Below are positions 42,622-50,994 of a DNA stretch of 64,000 nt, in pieces. A program made the translations under genes and the position numbers. Source of the stretch: Paenibacillus elgii NBRC 100335 (GTDB lineage: Bacteria > Bacillota > Bacilli > Paenibacillales > NBRC-103111); contig NZ_BIMB01000001.1 in the NCBI RefSeq assembly GCF_004000865.1, positions 62,001 through 126,000 of the forward strand. Reading direction: 5' to 3'. The notes under the pieces are model-generated. The model saw only the letters and a list, made by a program, of their open reading frames with translations. It did not search any database and was not told the origin of the DNA. The number at the start of each line of letters is the position of its first letter. The stretch's first letter is position 1.

Positions 42622-42650
42622 AGTATAATATTGTAAAATCAGATGCACAA
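42622..42650 (-). promoter_or_regulatory. Sigma-A type promoter for the bacillopeptidase F-like gene
   Basis: On the minus strand TTGTGC (42650-42645), a 17-base spacer and TATACT (42627-42622), in a locally AT-rich stretch. Confidence 0.55.
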
Positions 42651-42703
42651 GAACAATTATGTAATTTTATACAATAAAATAAGAAAATGGTATGCAAGCC
42701 CTA

Positions 42704-42748
42704 CAAAAAAGCGCTCCAAGAGATCGATAATCCGGTCTCTTCGAGCGC
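42704..42748 (-). terminator. Terminator of the GH4 gene
   Basis: GCGCTC-c-AAGAGA / TCTCTT-c-GAGCGC; the minus strand continues with TTTTTTG. Confidence 0.8.
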
Positions 42749-42795
42749 CTGCGAATTTTCAATATATCTTATTTACCATACTTTCGACAGCTTAT

Positions 42796-44094
42796 TTACC
42801 GGTACTTCGGCAGCCAATCGCCATGAGCCTCGATCAAATCGTCGCACAGCGCCACGATGTCGTCGATTGACAGCTCTGCCGACGTATGCGGGTCCAGCAG
42901 CGCGGCATGGTAAATGTGCTCTTTTTTGCCGGTGACGGCCGCTTCCAGCGTCAGCAGTTGGGTGTTGATGTTCGTGCGGTTGAGCGCGGCAAGCTGCGGC
43001 GGCAAATCCCCGACATACGTCGGCGTCACGCCGCTCGCATCGACAAGGCACGGCACCTCGACGCACGCTTCCTTCGGCAAATTCGTGATAAGTCCGGTAT
43101 TCATTACGTTGCCGCCGATCTTGAACGGCTTATCCGTCTCCATCGCTTCGAGCATATACGATGCGTACTCGTTCGAACGGCTGTGTGTCAGGCTCTTGTC
43201 GTTGACGAGTTCCTCGCGCATCATCTTCCAATTCTCGATCTGGTGGATGCAGCGGCGCGGGTATTCGTCCAGCGGAATGTTGAACTGCTCGATCAGCTCG
43301 GGATACTTCTTCTTGATAAAGTAAGGGTGATATTCGGCGTTATGCTCCGAGGATTCCGTCACATAATAGCCGAACCGGAACATCAGCTCGTAGCGCACCA
43401 TATCCCCATGCTTCTCCTTCTGCTTCTCCGAAGCGCGGCGCTTGATCTCGGGATACAGGTCTACGCCGTCCTTCGTCACCTCCAGCAGCCAGGCCATATG
43501 GTTGATGCCTGCGATCTTCGCCTGCACCCCATCACTGTCCAGCCCCAAGCAGCGGAACAGATGCGGCACGCAGGCCTGTACACTGTGGCACAGTCCTACC
43601 GTCTTGACACCGCCGTATGTAATCATCGCATTGGTCAAGACCGCCATCGGGTTCGTGTAATTGAAGAACCAGGCGTCCGGGCAAACCTCTTGGATGTCTT
43701 TGGCAAAATCCAGCATGACCGGAATGGTGCGGAGGTTCCGAAAAATGCCTCCGATCCCTATCGTATCGGCAATCGTTTGACGAAGGCCGTACTTCTTAGG
43801 AATTTCAAAATCCGTAATCGTGCAAGGATCGTACCCACCGACCTGGATGGCGTTCACGACATATTTCGCGCCGCGCAGCGCTTCCTTCCGATTCGTATAC
43901 GCTTTCACCGTGCAGCCGCTGCCGAGCGAGCTTTTCAGATTGTTCAACATGTTCTCGGAATCCTTCAGCCGCTCCAAATCGATGTCGAACAATGCCAGCT
44001 CAAACTCCTGCAGCGCCGGCGTGAGCATAACGTCGCCGAGCACGTTTTTGGCGAATACGGTACTGCCTGCTCCAAGAAAAGTAATCTTTGCCAT
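42796..44094 (-). CDS. Glycoside hydrolase family 4 (alpha-galactosidase/alpha-glucosidase type)
   Basis: 432 residues, cytosolic. GH4 enzymes use NAD+ and a divalent metal in a redox-elimination mechanism. The dinucleotide loop is FLGAGSTVFAKN at the N-terminus; metal and catalytic residues are expected in LCHSVQ (Cys of the CHS motif) and the following GINHMAWLL (His), and NPMAVLTNAM is conserved. Length and the GINHM/CHS set fit MelA-like alpha-galactosidases, but glucosidase activity is possible. GGGGAGG precedes ATG 44094; the longer frame has no good site. The AraC-family gene at 44.7 kb lies beyond bdbC and could regulate it. Confidence 0.9.
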   Translation of the reverse strand: MAKITFLGAGSTVFAKNVLGDVMLTPALQEFELALFDIDLERLKDSENMLNNLKSSLGSGCTVKAYTNRKEALRGAKYVVNAIQVGGYDPCTITDFEIPKKYGLRQTIADTIGIGGIFRNLRTIPVMLDFAKDIQEVCPDAWFFNYTNPMAVLTNAMITYGGVKTVGLCHSVQACVPHLFRCLGLDSDGVQAKIAGINHMAWLLEVTKDGVDLYPEIKRRASEKQKEKHGDMVRYELMFRFGYYVTESSEHNAEYHPYFIKKKYPELIEQFNIPLDEYPRRCIHQIENWKMMREELVNDKSLTHSRSNEYASYMLEAMETDKPFKIGGNVMNTGLITNLPKEACVEVPCLVDASGVTPTYVGDLPPQLAALNRTNINTQLLTLEAAVTGKKEHIYHAALLDPHTSAELSIDDIVALCDDLIEAHGDWLPKYR

Positions 44095-44212
44095 CTTCTT
44101 TTGCCTCCCCGCTTGTGGAAACGTCATTGTCTTGCCTGCTTTGACTATACTCCGCTTCGCCGGGAATGCATATGGACACAAACCATTTTCGTATGGAGAA
44201 ATGTAGTGCGTC

Positions 44213-44641
44213 TTATTTTTTTTCAGCCACCCACATCAAAATTTGCAGAACCGTAATCAGTGCGAATGCGACCAGCGCCAGGAACGGAATCGTGACGAAC
44301 CCGAACCAATCGATATAGTCCAAGTCGCATGGAACCGGGCCGCACGCCGCTGCTCCGGTTTTGAACCAGTCGGTCTTCTGCATGAGGTAATGGTATAGCG
44401 AAATGCCTCCGCCCCAAATGGACATCGGCAGAACATACAGGTACATATGTCGTTCCTTGCGCACGGCTGCGATGCCCAGTATAATCACGAGTGGATACAT
44501 CAGGATGCGCTGGTACCAGCACAGCTTGCATGGGGTAAACATCATAATCTCCGAAAAGTACAGGCTCCCCAGCGTCGCCGTGAGCGCCACAACCCATGAC
44601 AGATGGTGCCCGTTCTCCCGGATGGTTTGCTTCCAATTCAT
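44213..44641 (-). CDS. bdbC: DsbB-like disulfide oxidoreductase
   Basis: 142 residues, four membrane helices. It re-oxidises an extracytoplasmic thiol oxidase (BdbD type) and passes electrons to quinone. Both cysteine pairs are present: Cys38/Cys41 (CKLC) in the first outer loop and Cys100/Cys105 (CGPVPC) in the second. No bdbD is next to it. It is upstream of the GH4 gene on the same strand but separated from it by more than 100 bases. Length is normal for BdbC. Confidence 0.92.
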   Translation of the reverse strand: MNWKQTIRENGHHLSWVVALTATLGSLYFSEIMMFTPCKLCWYQRILMYPLVIILGIAAVRKERHMYLYVLPMSIWGGGISLYHYLMQKTDWFKTGAAACGPVPCDLDYIDWFGFVTIPFLALVAFALITVLQILMWVAEKK

Positions 44642-44702
44642 TCGTCAATCTCTCCCTTCTTTCTTGTCTACATCATATCAAAAGTGACGGAGGTGTACCA
44701 TC

Positions 44703-45563
44703 ATAGCTCACGTCTTTCACGAGGCGGCGTTCAATCCTCACCCCGGCAAAGGCGAGCTGGCCGTGCTGTTCGCAGGCCACGCCCAGACCGCACCGCAGCA
44801 CAAGGTCGGGCCGCAGGTGCTGGACTATCATTTGGTGCATACGGTCGTTTCGGGCCGGGGCAATTTTCGCTGCGTGCATCGGGATTACCGTCTGGAGCGA
44901 GGGAACAGCTTCTTTATTTTTCCCGGCGAGCTGGTCACCTACGTTTCGGATGCTTTGGAGCCGTGGGCGTACCGCTGGGTCGGCTTCAAGGGCGAACGGG
45001 CGGACGAGTTTTTGAGCAAGGCCGGCATCTCCCCGGATAAACCGGTGATTTCCTCCGAACGGCTGCGCCGATTGACAGCGCTTTATTATCAATTGGAAAA
45101 GACGCTGCAGCTTGCCAAACCAGGCTGTGATATGCAAGCAGGCGGCTACTTGCGCCTCTTGTTCGGCGAATACACACAGGACCGGATGCGCGAGGAGGTG
45201 CCGAAAGAAGAAGGCTCCGTCATTCAGCAGCAGGTGGAACAGGCGATCCGGTGGTTGACGCTCCAGTATTACCAGCCGATCTCCATCGAGCAAATGGCCC
45301 GGACGCTCGGGTACCACCGGACGCACCTGTCCAAAATGTTCAAGCAGCACACCGGCCTGTCTCCCATGCAGTTTTTGCTGAAAATCCGCATGGAACGCGC
45401 GAAGCTGCTGCTTCAGGGGCCGTTGACGATCGAGCAGGTCGCCTCCTCCGTCGGCTTCGGCGATGCGCTGTACTTTTCCAAGCAGTTCAAAAAATATTGC
45501 GGGCACTCGCCCTCCGAATACCGTCACAACCGGCAGGTCTATCCGTACGACTGCGAAGGCTAG
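44703..45563 (+). CDS. AraC-family regulator, apparently starting with ATA
   Basis: An N-terminal cupin-like sugar-sensing domain (about residues 20-160: DYHLVHTVVSGRG, NSFFIFPGELVTY) and a C-terminal double helix-turn-helix (about 185-280: ISIEQMARTLGYHRTHLSKMFKQHTG and IEQVASSVGFGDALYFSKQFKKYCGHSPSEYR). After the in-frame stop at 44685 there is no ATG, GTG or TTG before GTG 44763, yet coding sequence with a typical family N-terminus (AHVFHEAAFNPHPGKGEL) begins at 44706. GGAGGT (44689-44694) is eight bases before ATA 44703, so ATA is where ATG should be. The protein probably controls a sugar operon such as the nearby GH4 gene. Confidence 0.85.
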   Translation: MAHVFHEAAFNPHPGKGELAVLFAGHAQTAPQHKVGPQVLDYHLVHTVVSGRGNFRCVHRDYRLERGNSFFIFPGELVTYVSDALEPWAYRWVGFKGERADEFLSKAGISPDKPVISSERLRRLTALYYQLEKTLQLAKPGCDMQAGGYLRLLFGEYTQDRMREEVPKEEGSVIQQQVEQAIRWLTLQYYQPISIEQMARTLGYHRTHLSKMFKQHTGLSPMQFLLKIRMERAKLLLQGPLTIEQVASSVGFGDALYFSKQFKKYCGHSPSEYRHNRQVYPYDCEG

Positions 45564-45632
45564 CAACCTTTGAGCGGACCGGCACGTCTTAGAGGGAAGA
45601 AGATTCCAACATCCGAGCGGAAAAGGAGAACT

Positions 45633-46142
45633 ATGTTTCCGATGAGACGTTATTTCCCGGCAGTCTTGCTTCTGATCTGGGTCCTTGGACTGATATGGCC
45701 CGCGGGAGAGGCAAACGCGCTATCCTGTGCCAGACAACCGTCCGTCAATGAGGAGTTCGCCCGCAGCACGGTCGTATTTCATGGCAAAGCCGTTGGCGAG
45801 CGAAAAAACGGAGCAACCACGTTCGAGGTGACAGAAGCCTGGAAGGGCGTCGCTTCCGGCAAAATCGACGTGCAGGTAAGCACCATGTGGATGCCGGTGC
45901 AGCAAGGCGAGGCGTATCTCGTCTACGCCGCCCAGCAAAACGGAGTGCTGACCGCACACCTCTGCGGCCGAACTGCGCTGTGGGAGCAGGGGCGCGCGGA
46001 TACAGCGTCTTTTCCCCCGACATCGGTTACGTTAAAAAACACTCCGGCAGCACCTTGGAGCTTGACGGTTGCAGGAACGGTCGTGGCACTCGTATTTGCG
46101 GTTTTGATGACGAGCCTTATGATTGCTCGCCGTGATCCCTAA
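45633..46142 (+). CDS. Secreted/membrane-anchored NTR (TIMP-like) domain protein
   Basis: 169 residues. ATG 45633 follows AAAAGGAG. A signal peptide ends at about residue 28 (GEANA), followed by SCARQPSVNEEFARSTVVFHGKAV, EAWKG, GEAYLVYAA and HLCGRTALWEQ, the sequence pattern of netrin-like/TIMP domains in bacterial exported proteins, with two cysteines (SC and LCG) placed to bond. A second helix near the C-terminus (about 143-163) with a following RRDP tail anchors it to the membrane. Its function is unknown. A perfect terminator follows. Confidence 0.78.
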   Translation: MFPMRRYFPAVLLLIWVLGLIWPAGEANALSCARQPSVNEEFARSTVVFHGKAVGERKNGATTFEVTEAWKGVASGKIDVQVSTMWMPVQQGEAYLVYAAQQNGVLTAHLCGRTALWEQGRADTASFPPTSVTLKNTPAAPWSLTVAGTVVALVFAVLMTSLMIARRDP

Positions 46143-46143
46143 C

Positions 46144-46196
46144 GAAAATAAGCGGACAGCCGCTTTCACCGTCGAAAGCGCTGCCCGCTTATTTTC
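46144..46196. terminator. Strong bidirectional terminator
   Basis: GAAAATAAGCGGaCAGC ... GCTGcCCGCTTATTTTC with an inner GCTTTC/GAAAGC stem, between convergent genes. Confidence 0.92.
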
Positions 46197-46221
46197 TACG
46201 CATCTTTTAAAAAACGCTGCC

Positions 46222-47439
46222 TTACACCGAGAAGCTGTACGCCACTTCGTCCGCCTCGTGCCGGACCAGTCCGGTCCATTGCTCCCGTGGCACAAGATCA
46301 ACCACGGCTTTGACGGCGATCCGGCCGAAATCCAGCTGCGGCACCTGCTGCAGCGTCAGCCGGTCGGTCATCAGCCTGCCCAGCAGGCCGGGAAAACGGG
46401 CTTCCATCTGCTTCAACCGGTACAGCCCGGTTTCAAAGTCCTTGCGCGACGCGTTCACCGAGCCCAGCACGCATTTGTTCTCCAGCACCAGCTCCTGGTT
46501 AATCCGGTCGGAGGAAATCCGGATGCTCCGGTTGCCCGGAGTTACCCCGAGAAGCGCCAGCACGCCGTTCGGCCCCATGGCAGCCATCGCGTCAAAGGCG
46601 AGCGGGCTGTAGCCCGTGCATTCGAAGATGAGGTCCGCGCGCCGGCCGTTTCGCTGCAGGAACGCACCCAGCGCGGATACGGCGGGAGCGCCCCCGGAGC
46701 CCGCCGGGGCGGCTGCCTCATCTTCCGCCCGCGCGTACATCGCTCCGCAGGCCCGCACCAGCTCGGCCCCGATCGAATCGTCCGGCGACTTGGACCATAC
46801 CACGGTATCCAGCCCCAAACACCGGCACGTTAATGCAGCAAGCAGCCCAAGCGGCCCCGAGCCGAGCACCACCGCCGTCCTTGGCTGCCAGACGAGCCGC
46901 TGCTGAATGCGCTGCACCTCGTTCCACACCTTCTCGACAATGCTCTGCGGCTCGGCCAAAATCCCGTAGGCGAGACTTCCCGCGGGCACCTTGACCAAAT
47001 ATCTCGCATCCTCGACATAATAATCCGACAAATACCCGTGCGCGCCCCGGATGCCGCGTTCCGTATACTGCCCCGTTTCGCAGAAGTCCTGCTGCCCGTT
47101 ACGGCAGTTGACGCATCCCGGCTCCGCGCACGGCCTGCGCACCAAGGCGCAGACCGCGTCTCCCGGCGCGAACCCCGTGGCCGGGTCGGCCTCTTCCACG
47201 ACGCCGAGCGATTCGTGCCCGATCGTAAGCGCCGTTTCGCCCGTCGGCGGCACGCCATACTTTTCGTTCATGATCTCGCGGTCCGTCCCGTCAAGCCCGA
47301 TGCAGAGCACGCGGACGAGCACGTCCGTCTTCGTCTGCCGCGCGGGACGCTCGATCTCGACCAGCTCCAGCTTCGGCGACGCCGCCCCGGTCACCGCTCC
47401 GCCCGCGGGTGCAAGGCCGGTTACGCGCACCGCCTTCAT
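46222..47439 (-). CDS. Glucose 1-dehydrogenase-like zinc alcohol dehydrogenase
   Basis: 405 residues of the medium-chain dehydrogenase family with the glucose-dehydrogenase C-terminal domain. The catalytic zinc site has Asp50 (GLDGTD) instead of the usual cysteine, with His75-Glu76 (IGHESLG), the set described for Haloferax glucose dehydrogenase. A structural zinc is held by Cys104, Cys109, Cys112 and Cys120. The nucleotide loop is VLGSGPLG. It oxidises glucose to gluconolactone using NAD(P)+. ATG 47439 overlaps the glucoamylase stop codon (ATGA), so the glucose released by that enzyme may be oxidised here. The roughly 100 extra N-terminal codons of the longest frame belong to the other gene. 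Confidence 0.88.
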   Translation of the reverse strand: MKAVRVTGLAPAGGAVTGAASPKLELVEIERPARQTKTDVLVRVLCIGLDGTDREIMNEKYGVPPTGETALTIGHESLGVVEEADPATGFAPGDAVCALVRRPCAEPGCVNCRNGQQDFCETGQYTERGIRGAHGYLSDYYVEDARYLVKVPAGSLAYGILAEPQSIVEKVWNEVQRIQQRLVWQPRTAVVLGSGPLGLLAALTCRCLGLDTVVWSKSPDDSIGAELVRACGAMYARAEDEAAAPAGSGGAPAVSALGAFLQRNGRRADLIFECTGYSPLAFDAMAAMGPNGVLALLGVTPGNRSIRISSDRINQELVLENKCVLGSVNASRKDFETGLYRLKQMEARFPGLLGRLMTDRLTLQQVPQLDFGRIAVKAVVDLVPREQWTGLVRHEADEVAYSFSV

Positions 47440-49475
47440 CGCTTCTCTCCCGCCGCATGAAGCAGCTTCGCGTCGCTTTGATCCTCCTGGCCGCGTTCCC
47501 GGTGCCGGAACAGCTTCAGCTTCGCCAAATATTCCTGCACCACCTTGACGAACGTCGCATGGGACCAGGTCAGCGGCGAAACCGACATCGGCTCGCCGCT
47601 GAACGGATGCACCTGTTCGGCCAAAATCCCCGAAGGCAGCGCATGGTTCATCGTCCATCGCAGAAGATCCGCCGCCTCCTTCAGCTCCGCTTCGCTCTTC
47701 GCCGCGGCAATCACGTATTCCGCGTACCAGAGCGTGCAAATAAACCACGGGTTGCCCGGCACCTTGGCGACATCCTTCGTCACCTGATGATAATAATCGT
47801 TGGAATACCGGGCAAGCCCTCCCACTTCCGTCTGCACCCAGAGCTGCTCACGAATCGCTTTCATAGTAGAAACGACCCGCGGATCGTCCGGCTCAAACAT
47901 CCCGAAGTCGAACATCGCGTACATGCTCGCATCCAGCGTCAAATCCGGCTCGTACGCCTGCTTCTCATCATTCCAGTAGAGCGAACGGATAAACCGCTGC
48001 TCCTGCTCGGAATAAAGCGAGTGCTCGACCGCCTGCTTCACGCTGGCCGCCTTATCCCGGTAGTGCATCGCTCTCAGCTTGTCCCCGAAATGCTCGGCGA
48101 AGTCCGCGGCGGCAAGCAGCCCCGCATAGACGCTCGCGACCGTGAACAAATGCACGCCATAGCGTTCCTCCCACAGGTCGTGCGAAGGCAGCGGCAATCC
48201 CGAAGCATCCGTATAACGCGCCATAAAATCGGCCGCAGGCAGGACGAGGTTATCGTAGTCGTCGCGCGCTTCGTCCAGCGTCCGGGCCTGCCGGTGATGA
48301 TGCCACAACGCGAACAGCACAAGCGCCGTCTCATCCTCCTGGATGGCAAGCTGCTTCTCGCCTCGGGCATTGACCCACGGGTGCCAGCTCGAACCGACGG
48401 AGCCATCCGGGTTGTACTTGTGGAGCAAATAGCCGTCCTCCGACAATCCCCGCTTGCAAAACTGGAAAAATCGTTTCGTCAGCGCATGATAGCCGCTTCG
48501 GTCAAGCGCATGCGCAATCAGGGCGCCGTCCCGCGGCCACATATACGAGTATGTGTCGCGCGCAAACTTCAAAATGTCCGAATCGTTGGCGGCCAGAATC
48601 GCCCCACGGTTGTCCGTATTCGTGCGAACCACGAGCAGGCTGCGTTTATAAAAGGAAGCCATGTCCGGCTCAAGCAGCTTCAAATCATGCCGGTCATGTC
48701 CGAGCCACTGCCCCCAGTAGTTGTACGTGCGCTGCAGCAGCGCTTGCGGCGTAGCCGAACGGACCGTGCGCTCCAGCTTGCGGAGTTCCCGATCTTCCCG
48801 AGCGAAGCAAATCCAGAACCAGGCTTCCTTCGCTCCCTTGGCCGGGACCCGCAAGACCAACTCGACCGTTCCGTCAACCGACCCTTGCGCAATCGGATTG
48901 CCGCCGAGCCGCCCGTCTTCCGCATCCCGCCATGTCCCTTCGAGCCGGTTCATTTCCTTTTGCCCGGTCGCATACGTAGTAATTCCCACTTCCTTCTGAT
49001 CCTGCCCCCGGCCCGACAACGACATATACCGGTGCCCCTTGTAAAATACAAGCGATTTTAATTCCGGGTCGTAGTAGACCGTATCGCCCATGCCGTTGCC
49101 GTACAAATGCAGGTCCAGATGGAAATACAGCTTCACCTCGCGTTCCCGGTCCCAATCGTTTTCGACGACCACCTTGCGCATGAAGACATTCTCCTGTACG
49201 TCCACGCCGTCGCGGAGCTGCAGCTTGAGGCCGAGCCGTTCGTGCGTGCAGGCGACGTTCGTAATCAGGGTATCGTTCAAATAACCGGACTGCTTCTTCA
49301 GCTCCGGGTGATCGATCCAGAAAAAATCTTCCGCCGTCCACACGCCAAAATGCGATAAATGATCCAGCGCTTGATTTTCCTGACCCACATAAGGGAAATA
49401 AATATCCCGAACATTGTAATGGACGTCAAAATTCATAAGCACATTGCCGTTGCCTATAGGCAAATCACGGGCCAT
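47436..49475 (-). CDS. Glycoside hydrolase family 15 (glucoamylase-type)
   Basis: 679 residues, no signal peptide. An N-terminal beta-sandwich domain (about 1-270) is followed by the (alpha/alpha)6 barrel. Recognisable GH15 blocks are YMWPRDGALIAHALDR, IQEDETALVLFALW (with a candidate catalytic Glu) and LWEERYGVHLFTVASVYAGL (second acidic residue), and a late SPLTWSHATFVKV. Such bacterial enzymes hydrolyse maltooligosaccharides or related alpha-glucosides; being cytoplasmic, this one may act on imported or stored glucans. A promoter is seen at 49567-49595. It is coupled by ATGA overlap to a glucose dehydrogenase gene. Confidence 0.9.
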   Translation of the reverse strand: MARDLPIGNGNVLMNFDVHYNVRDIYFPYVGQENQALDHLSHFGVWTAEDFFWIDHPELKKQSGYLNDTLITNVACTHERLGLKLQLRDGVDVQENVFMRKVVVENDWDREREVKLYFHLDLHLYGNGMGDTVYYDPELKSLVFYKGHRYMSLSGRGQDQKEVGITTYATGQKEMNRLEGTWRDAEDGRLGGNPIAQGSVDGTVELVLRVPAKGAKEAWFWICFAREDRELRKLERTVRSATPQALLQRTYNYWGQWLGHDRHDLKLLEPDMASFYKRSLLVVRTNTDNRGAILAANDSDILKFARDTYSYMWPRDGALIAHALDRSGYHALTKRFFQFCKRGLSEDGYLLHKYNPDGSVGSSWHPWVNARGEKQLAIQEDETALVLFALWHHHRQARTLDEARDDYDNLVLPAADFMARYTDASGLPLPSHDLWEERYGVHLFTVASVYAGLLAAADFAEHFGDKLRAMHYRDKAASVKQAVEHSLYSEQEQRFIRSLYWNDEKQAYEPDLTLDASMYAMFDFGMFEPDDPRVVSTMKAIREQLWVQTEVGGLARYSNDYYHQVTKDVAKVPGNPWFICTLWYAEYVIAAAKSEAELKEAADLLRWTMNHALPSGILAEQVHPFSGEPMSVSPLTWSHATFVKVVQEYLAKLKLFRHRERGQEDQSDAKLLHAAGEKR

Positions 49476-49566
49476 AACGCTTCATCCCCTTCCTGCTCAC
49501 CCTAATTTTCCCCATGAGTGGAAGGAATTTATGCATTCGACATAAAAACCCGTCGCATCCTTTGGT

Positions 49567-49595
49567 ATATTATGGTATACTAAAAGTAAATGCAA
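49567..49595 (-). promoter_or_regulatory. Candidate promoter for the glucoamylase operon
   Basis: Minus strand TTGCAT (49595-49590), 17-base spacer, TAATAT (49572-49567), about 90 bases before the start codon. Confidence 0.5.
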
Positions 49596-49597
49596 GA

Positions 49598-49625
49598 AAA
49601 GGCCGACCTGTAGAGGCCAGCCTTC
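49598..49625 (-). terminator. Terminator of the 145-residue gene
   Basis: AAGGCtGGCC / GGTCgGCCTT stem, then TTCTT on the minus strand. Confidence 0.6.
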
Positions 49626-49654
49626 GTATGAATATGGTTATGGGCAAGTGCCGC

Positions 49655-50092
49655 TTATTTGCGTTTTCTTCCGTGTTTCACTAAGGTCATGCGACGGGTG
49701 TGGCGCAGCCAGGAATAGTAGGCTTTCAAATCACGAAGTTGAATATCCTGAGACACGCGGCCCAAGAACGTAACGACAATCATTTTATGCAGAGGATTGC
49801 CTGCGATATCAATTTCATCCTTCAATTCAACAAACTCGGCGACCATCACAAGGTCATCGTCAATCAGGTAAACGTCTTTTTCATTTGCATAATAAGGTTG
49901 GACTTTACAGTTCTTCAGTCTTTCCCACAAAAAGGAGCAAATATGCTCAATTCCGCCCTGCTCGTTCTCCACACGCTCCGACCATCGGCTGAGTGCATGG
50001 CTGGTAATGACGATATCTGCTACTTTATAACCATTAAATTCAATATAGTAGGGTTCGTAGGTGCTCCAACGATTCATAACTTTGTCTCTCAT
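49655..50092 (-). CDS. 145-residue protein of unknown function, divergent from an XRE regulator
   Basis: Not recognised. Soluble, with no signal peptide or helix long enough to span a membrane. Central region is rich in beta-type sequence (VYLIDDDLVMVAEFVEL, KMIVVTFLGRVSQ) and the C-terminus is strongly basic (RHTRRMTLVKHGRKRK), which suggests nucleic-acid contact. The motif ITSHALSRWSERV (His-Ala-x-x-Arg-Trp-x-x-Arg) recalls small bacterial proteins beside phage-like regulators, but no family is assigned. AAGGGGGTGGG precedes the ATG. It shares a 167-base gap with an XRE-type regulator and an inverted repeat, so it is the likely target of that regulator. Confidence 0.65.
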   Translation of the reverse strand: MRDKVMNRWSTYEPYYIEFNGYKVADIVITSHALSRWSERVENEQGGIEHICSFLWERLKNCKVQPYYANEKDVYLIDDDLVMVAEFVELKDEIDIAGNPLHKMIVVTFLGRVSQDIQLRDLKAYYSWLRHTRRMTLVKHGRKRK

Positions 50093-50138
50093 TACAATCC
50101 CACCCCCTTTGTAAAGCTAAAAAAGTGTGCTACTTCTA

Positions 50139-50158
50139 ATGTAGTATTCGTATTACAT
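50139..50158. promoter_or_regulatory. Inverted repeat in the divergent gap, likely XRE operator
   Basis: ATGTAGTA TTCG TATTACAT, an 8-bp inverted repeat with one mismatch, lying 47 bases from the 145-residue gene's start and 102 bases from the regulator's start. Confidence 0.55.
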
Positions 50159-50259
50159 AGAGTCAAGAGGCAGACCACCAGATAAACGCTTTTTTAGAAA
50201 TTGCTATTTCTTTTCATACGTTTGTCCATTACAATAGTTTCAGAGAGGAGTGACCAGGT

Positions 50260-50928
50260 TTGGGACAACCAATTCCCGATTTCGGAAAATTTCTTGAGGG
50301 TCTTCGAGGTTCGATGTCTTTGCGAGAAGCGGCTCGCAAAAGCGGTCTTTCCCATGCCTACATTCGGGATCTTGAGCTTGAGCGAAACCGTTCGACCAAT
50401 GACAAAATAACCCCGTCGCCGGACACGCTTCAGAAGCTGTCGGCTGCATACGGCTACCCCTATACTGACTTGATGATTAAGGCAGGGCATCTGATGAGCA
50501 GTCATGTTGCATCGTCGTTCGCCCCCAAGCCAAACGAGGATATGGACCTGTCGAACGTTTACTTCATCGAGATCGGTATGAAAGAAATTACGTATTACCA
50601 GAAAGGAGCGACAATTACGAGGAGCATTGAGTCGCTGCTTGATTTCAGCAGCTTTTTGGACCGGTTGGAAGAGAACGATTTCAAGAAGATGGACACCGAT
50701 CTTTACGTCAATTTCAATCACATCCGCAAATATGACGAACGGCGCGGCCGGCTTTATTTTCACGAAGACGGCGAGGGACCGCACGTCACCATCTCAGCAA
50801 TCCGCCAACGGAAATACCACGAACACCTTCTGCGCAAAGTGGCGATCAACACCAAAAAAAGCTTGGAATTTTCCTTCAGTAAAAGCGGCAAATCGGCAAC
50901 TTTCTCTACAGCGGAGAAAAACGTCTAG
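50260..50928 (+). CDS. XRE-family transcriptional regulator
   Basis: 222 residues, starting with TTG nine bases after GAGAGGAG. A helix-turn-helix of the Cro/CI type is at about residues 10-75 (MSLREAARKSGLSHAYIRDLELERNRS, PSPDTLQKLSAAYGY). The remaining 145 residues have no recognised family: a middle part with FIEIGMKEITYYQKG and a basic C-terminus (QRKYHEHLLRKVAINTKKS). No LexA-like cleavage site or serine-lysine pair is visible, so it is not an obvious self-cleaving repressor. It probably controls itself and the divergent unknown gene through the repeat at 50139-50158. A good terminator follows. Confidence 0.82.
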   Translation: MGQPIPDFGKFLEGLRGSMSLREAARKSGLSHAYIRDLELERNRSTNDKITPSPDTLQKLSAAYGYPYTDLMIKAGHLMSSHVASSFAPKPNEDMDLSNVYFIEIGMKEITYYQKGATITRSIESLLDFSSFLDRLEENDFKKMDTDLYVNFNHIRKYDERRGRLYFHEDGEGPHVTISAIRQRKYHEHLLRKVAINTKKSLEFSFSKSGKSATFSTAEKNV

Positions 50929-50957
50929 TTTCGTCCTGCACTATTGTACCTATCACC

Positions 50958-50994
50958 GCCCGCGAGCGCGAACGACTGCCGCGGGCTATTTTTG
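50958..50994 (+). terminator. Terminator of the XRE regulator gene
   Basis: GCCCGCG / CGCGGGC with a 15-base loop, followed by TATTTTTG. Confidence 0.75.

Noticed and set aside
42886..44256. 456-codon plus-strand frame opposite the GH4 gene
   Set aside because: Antisense to a clear enzyme gene, composition typical of a shadow frame.
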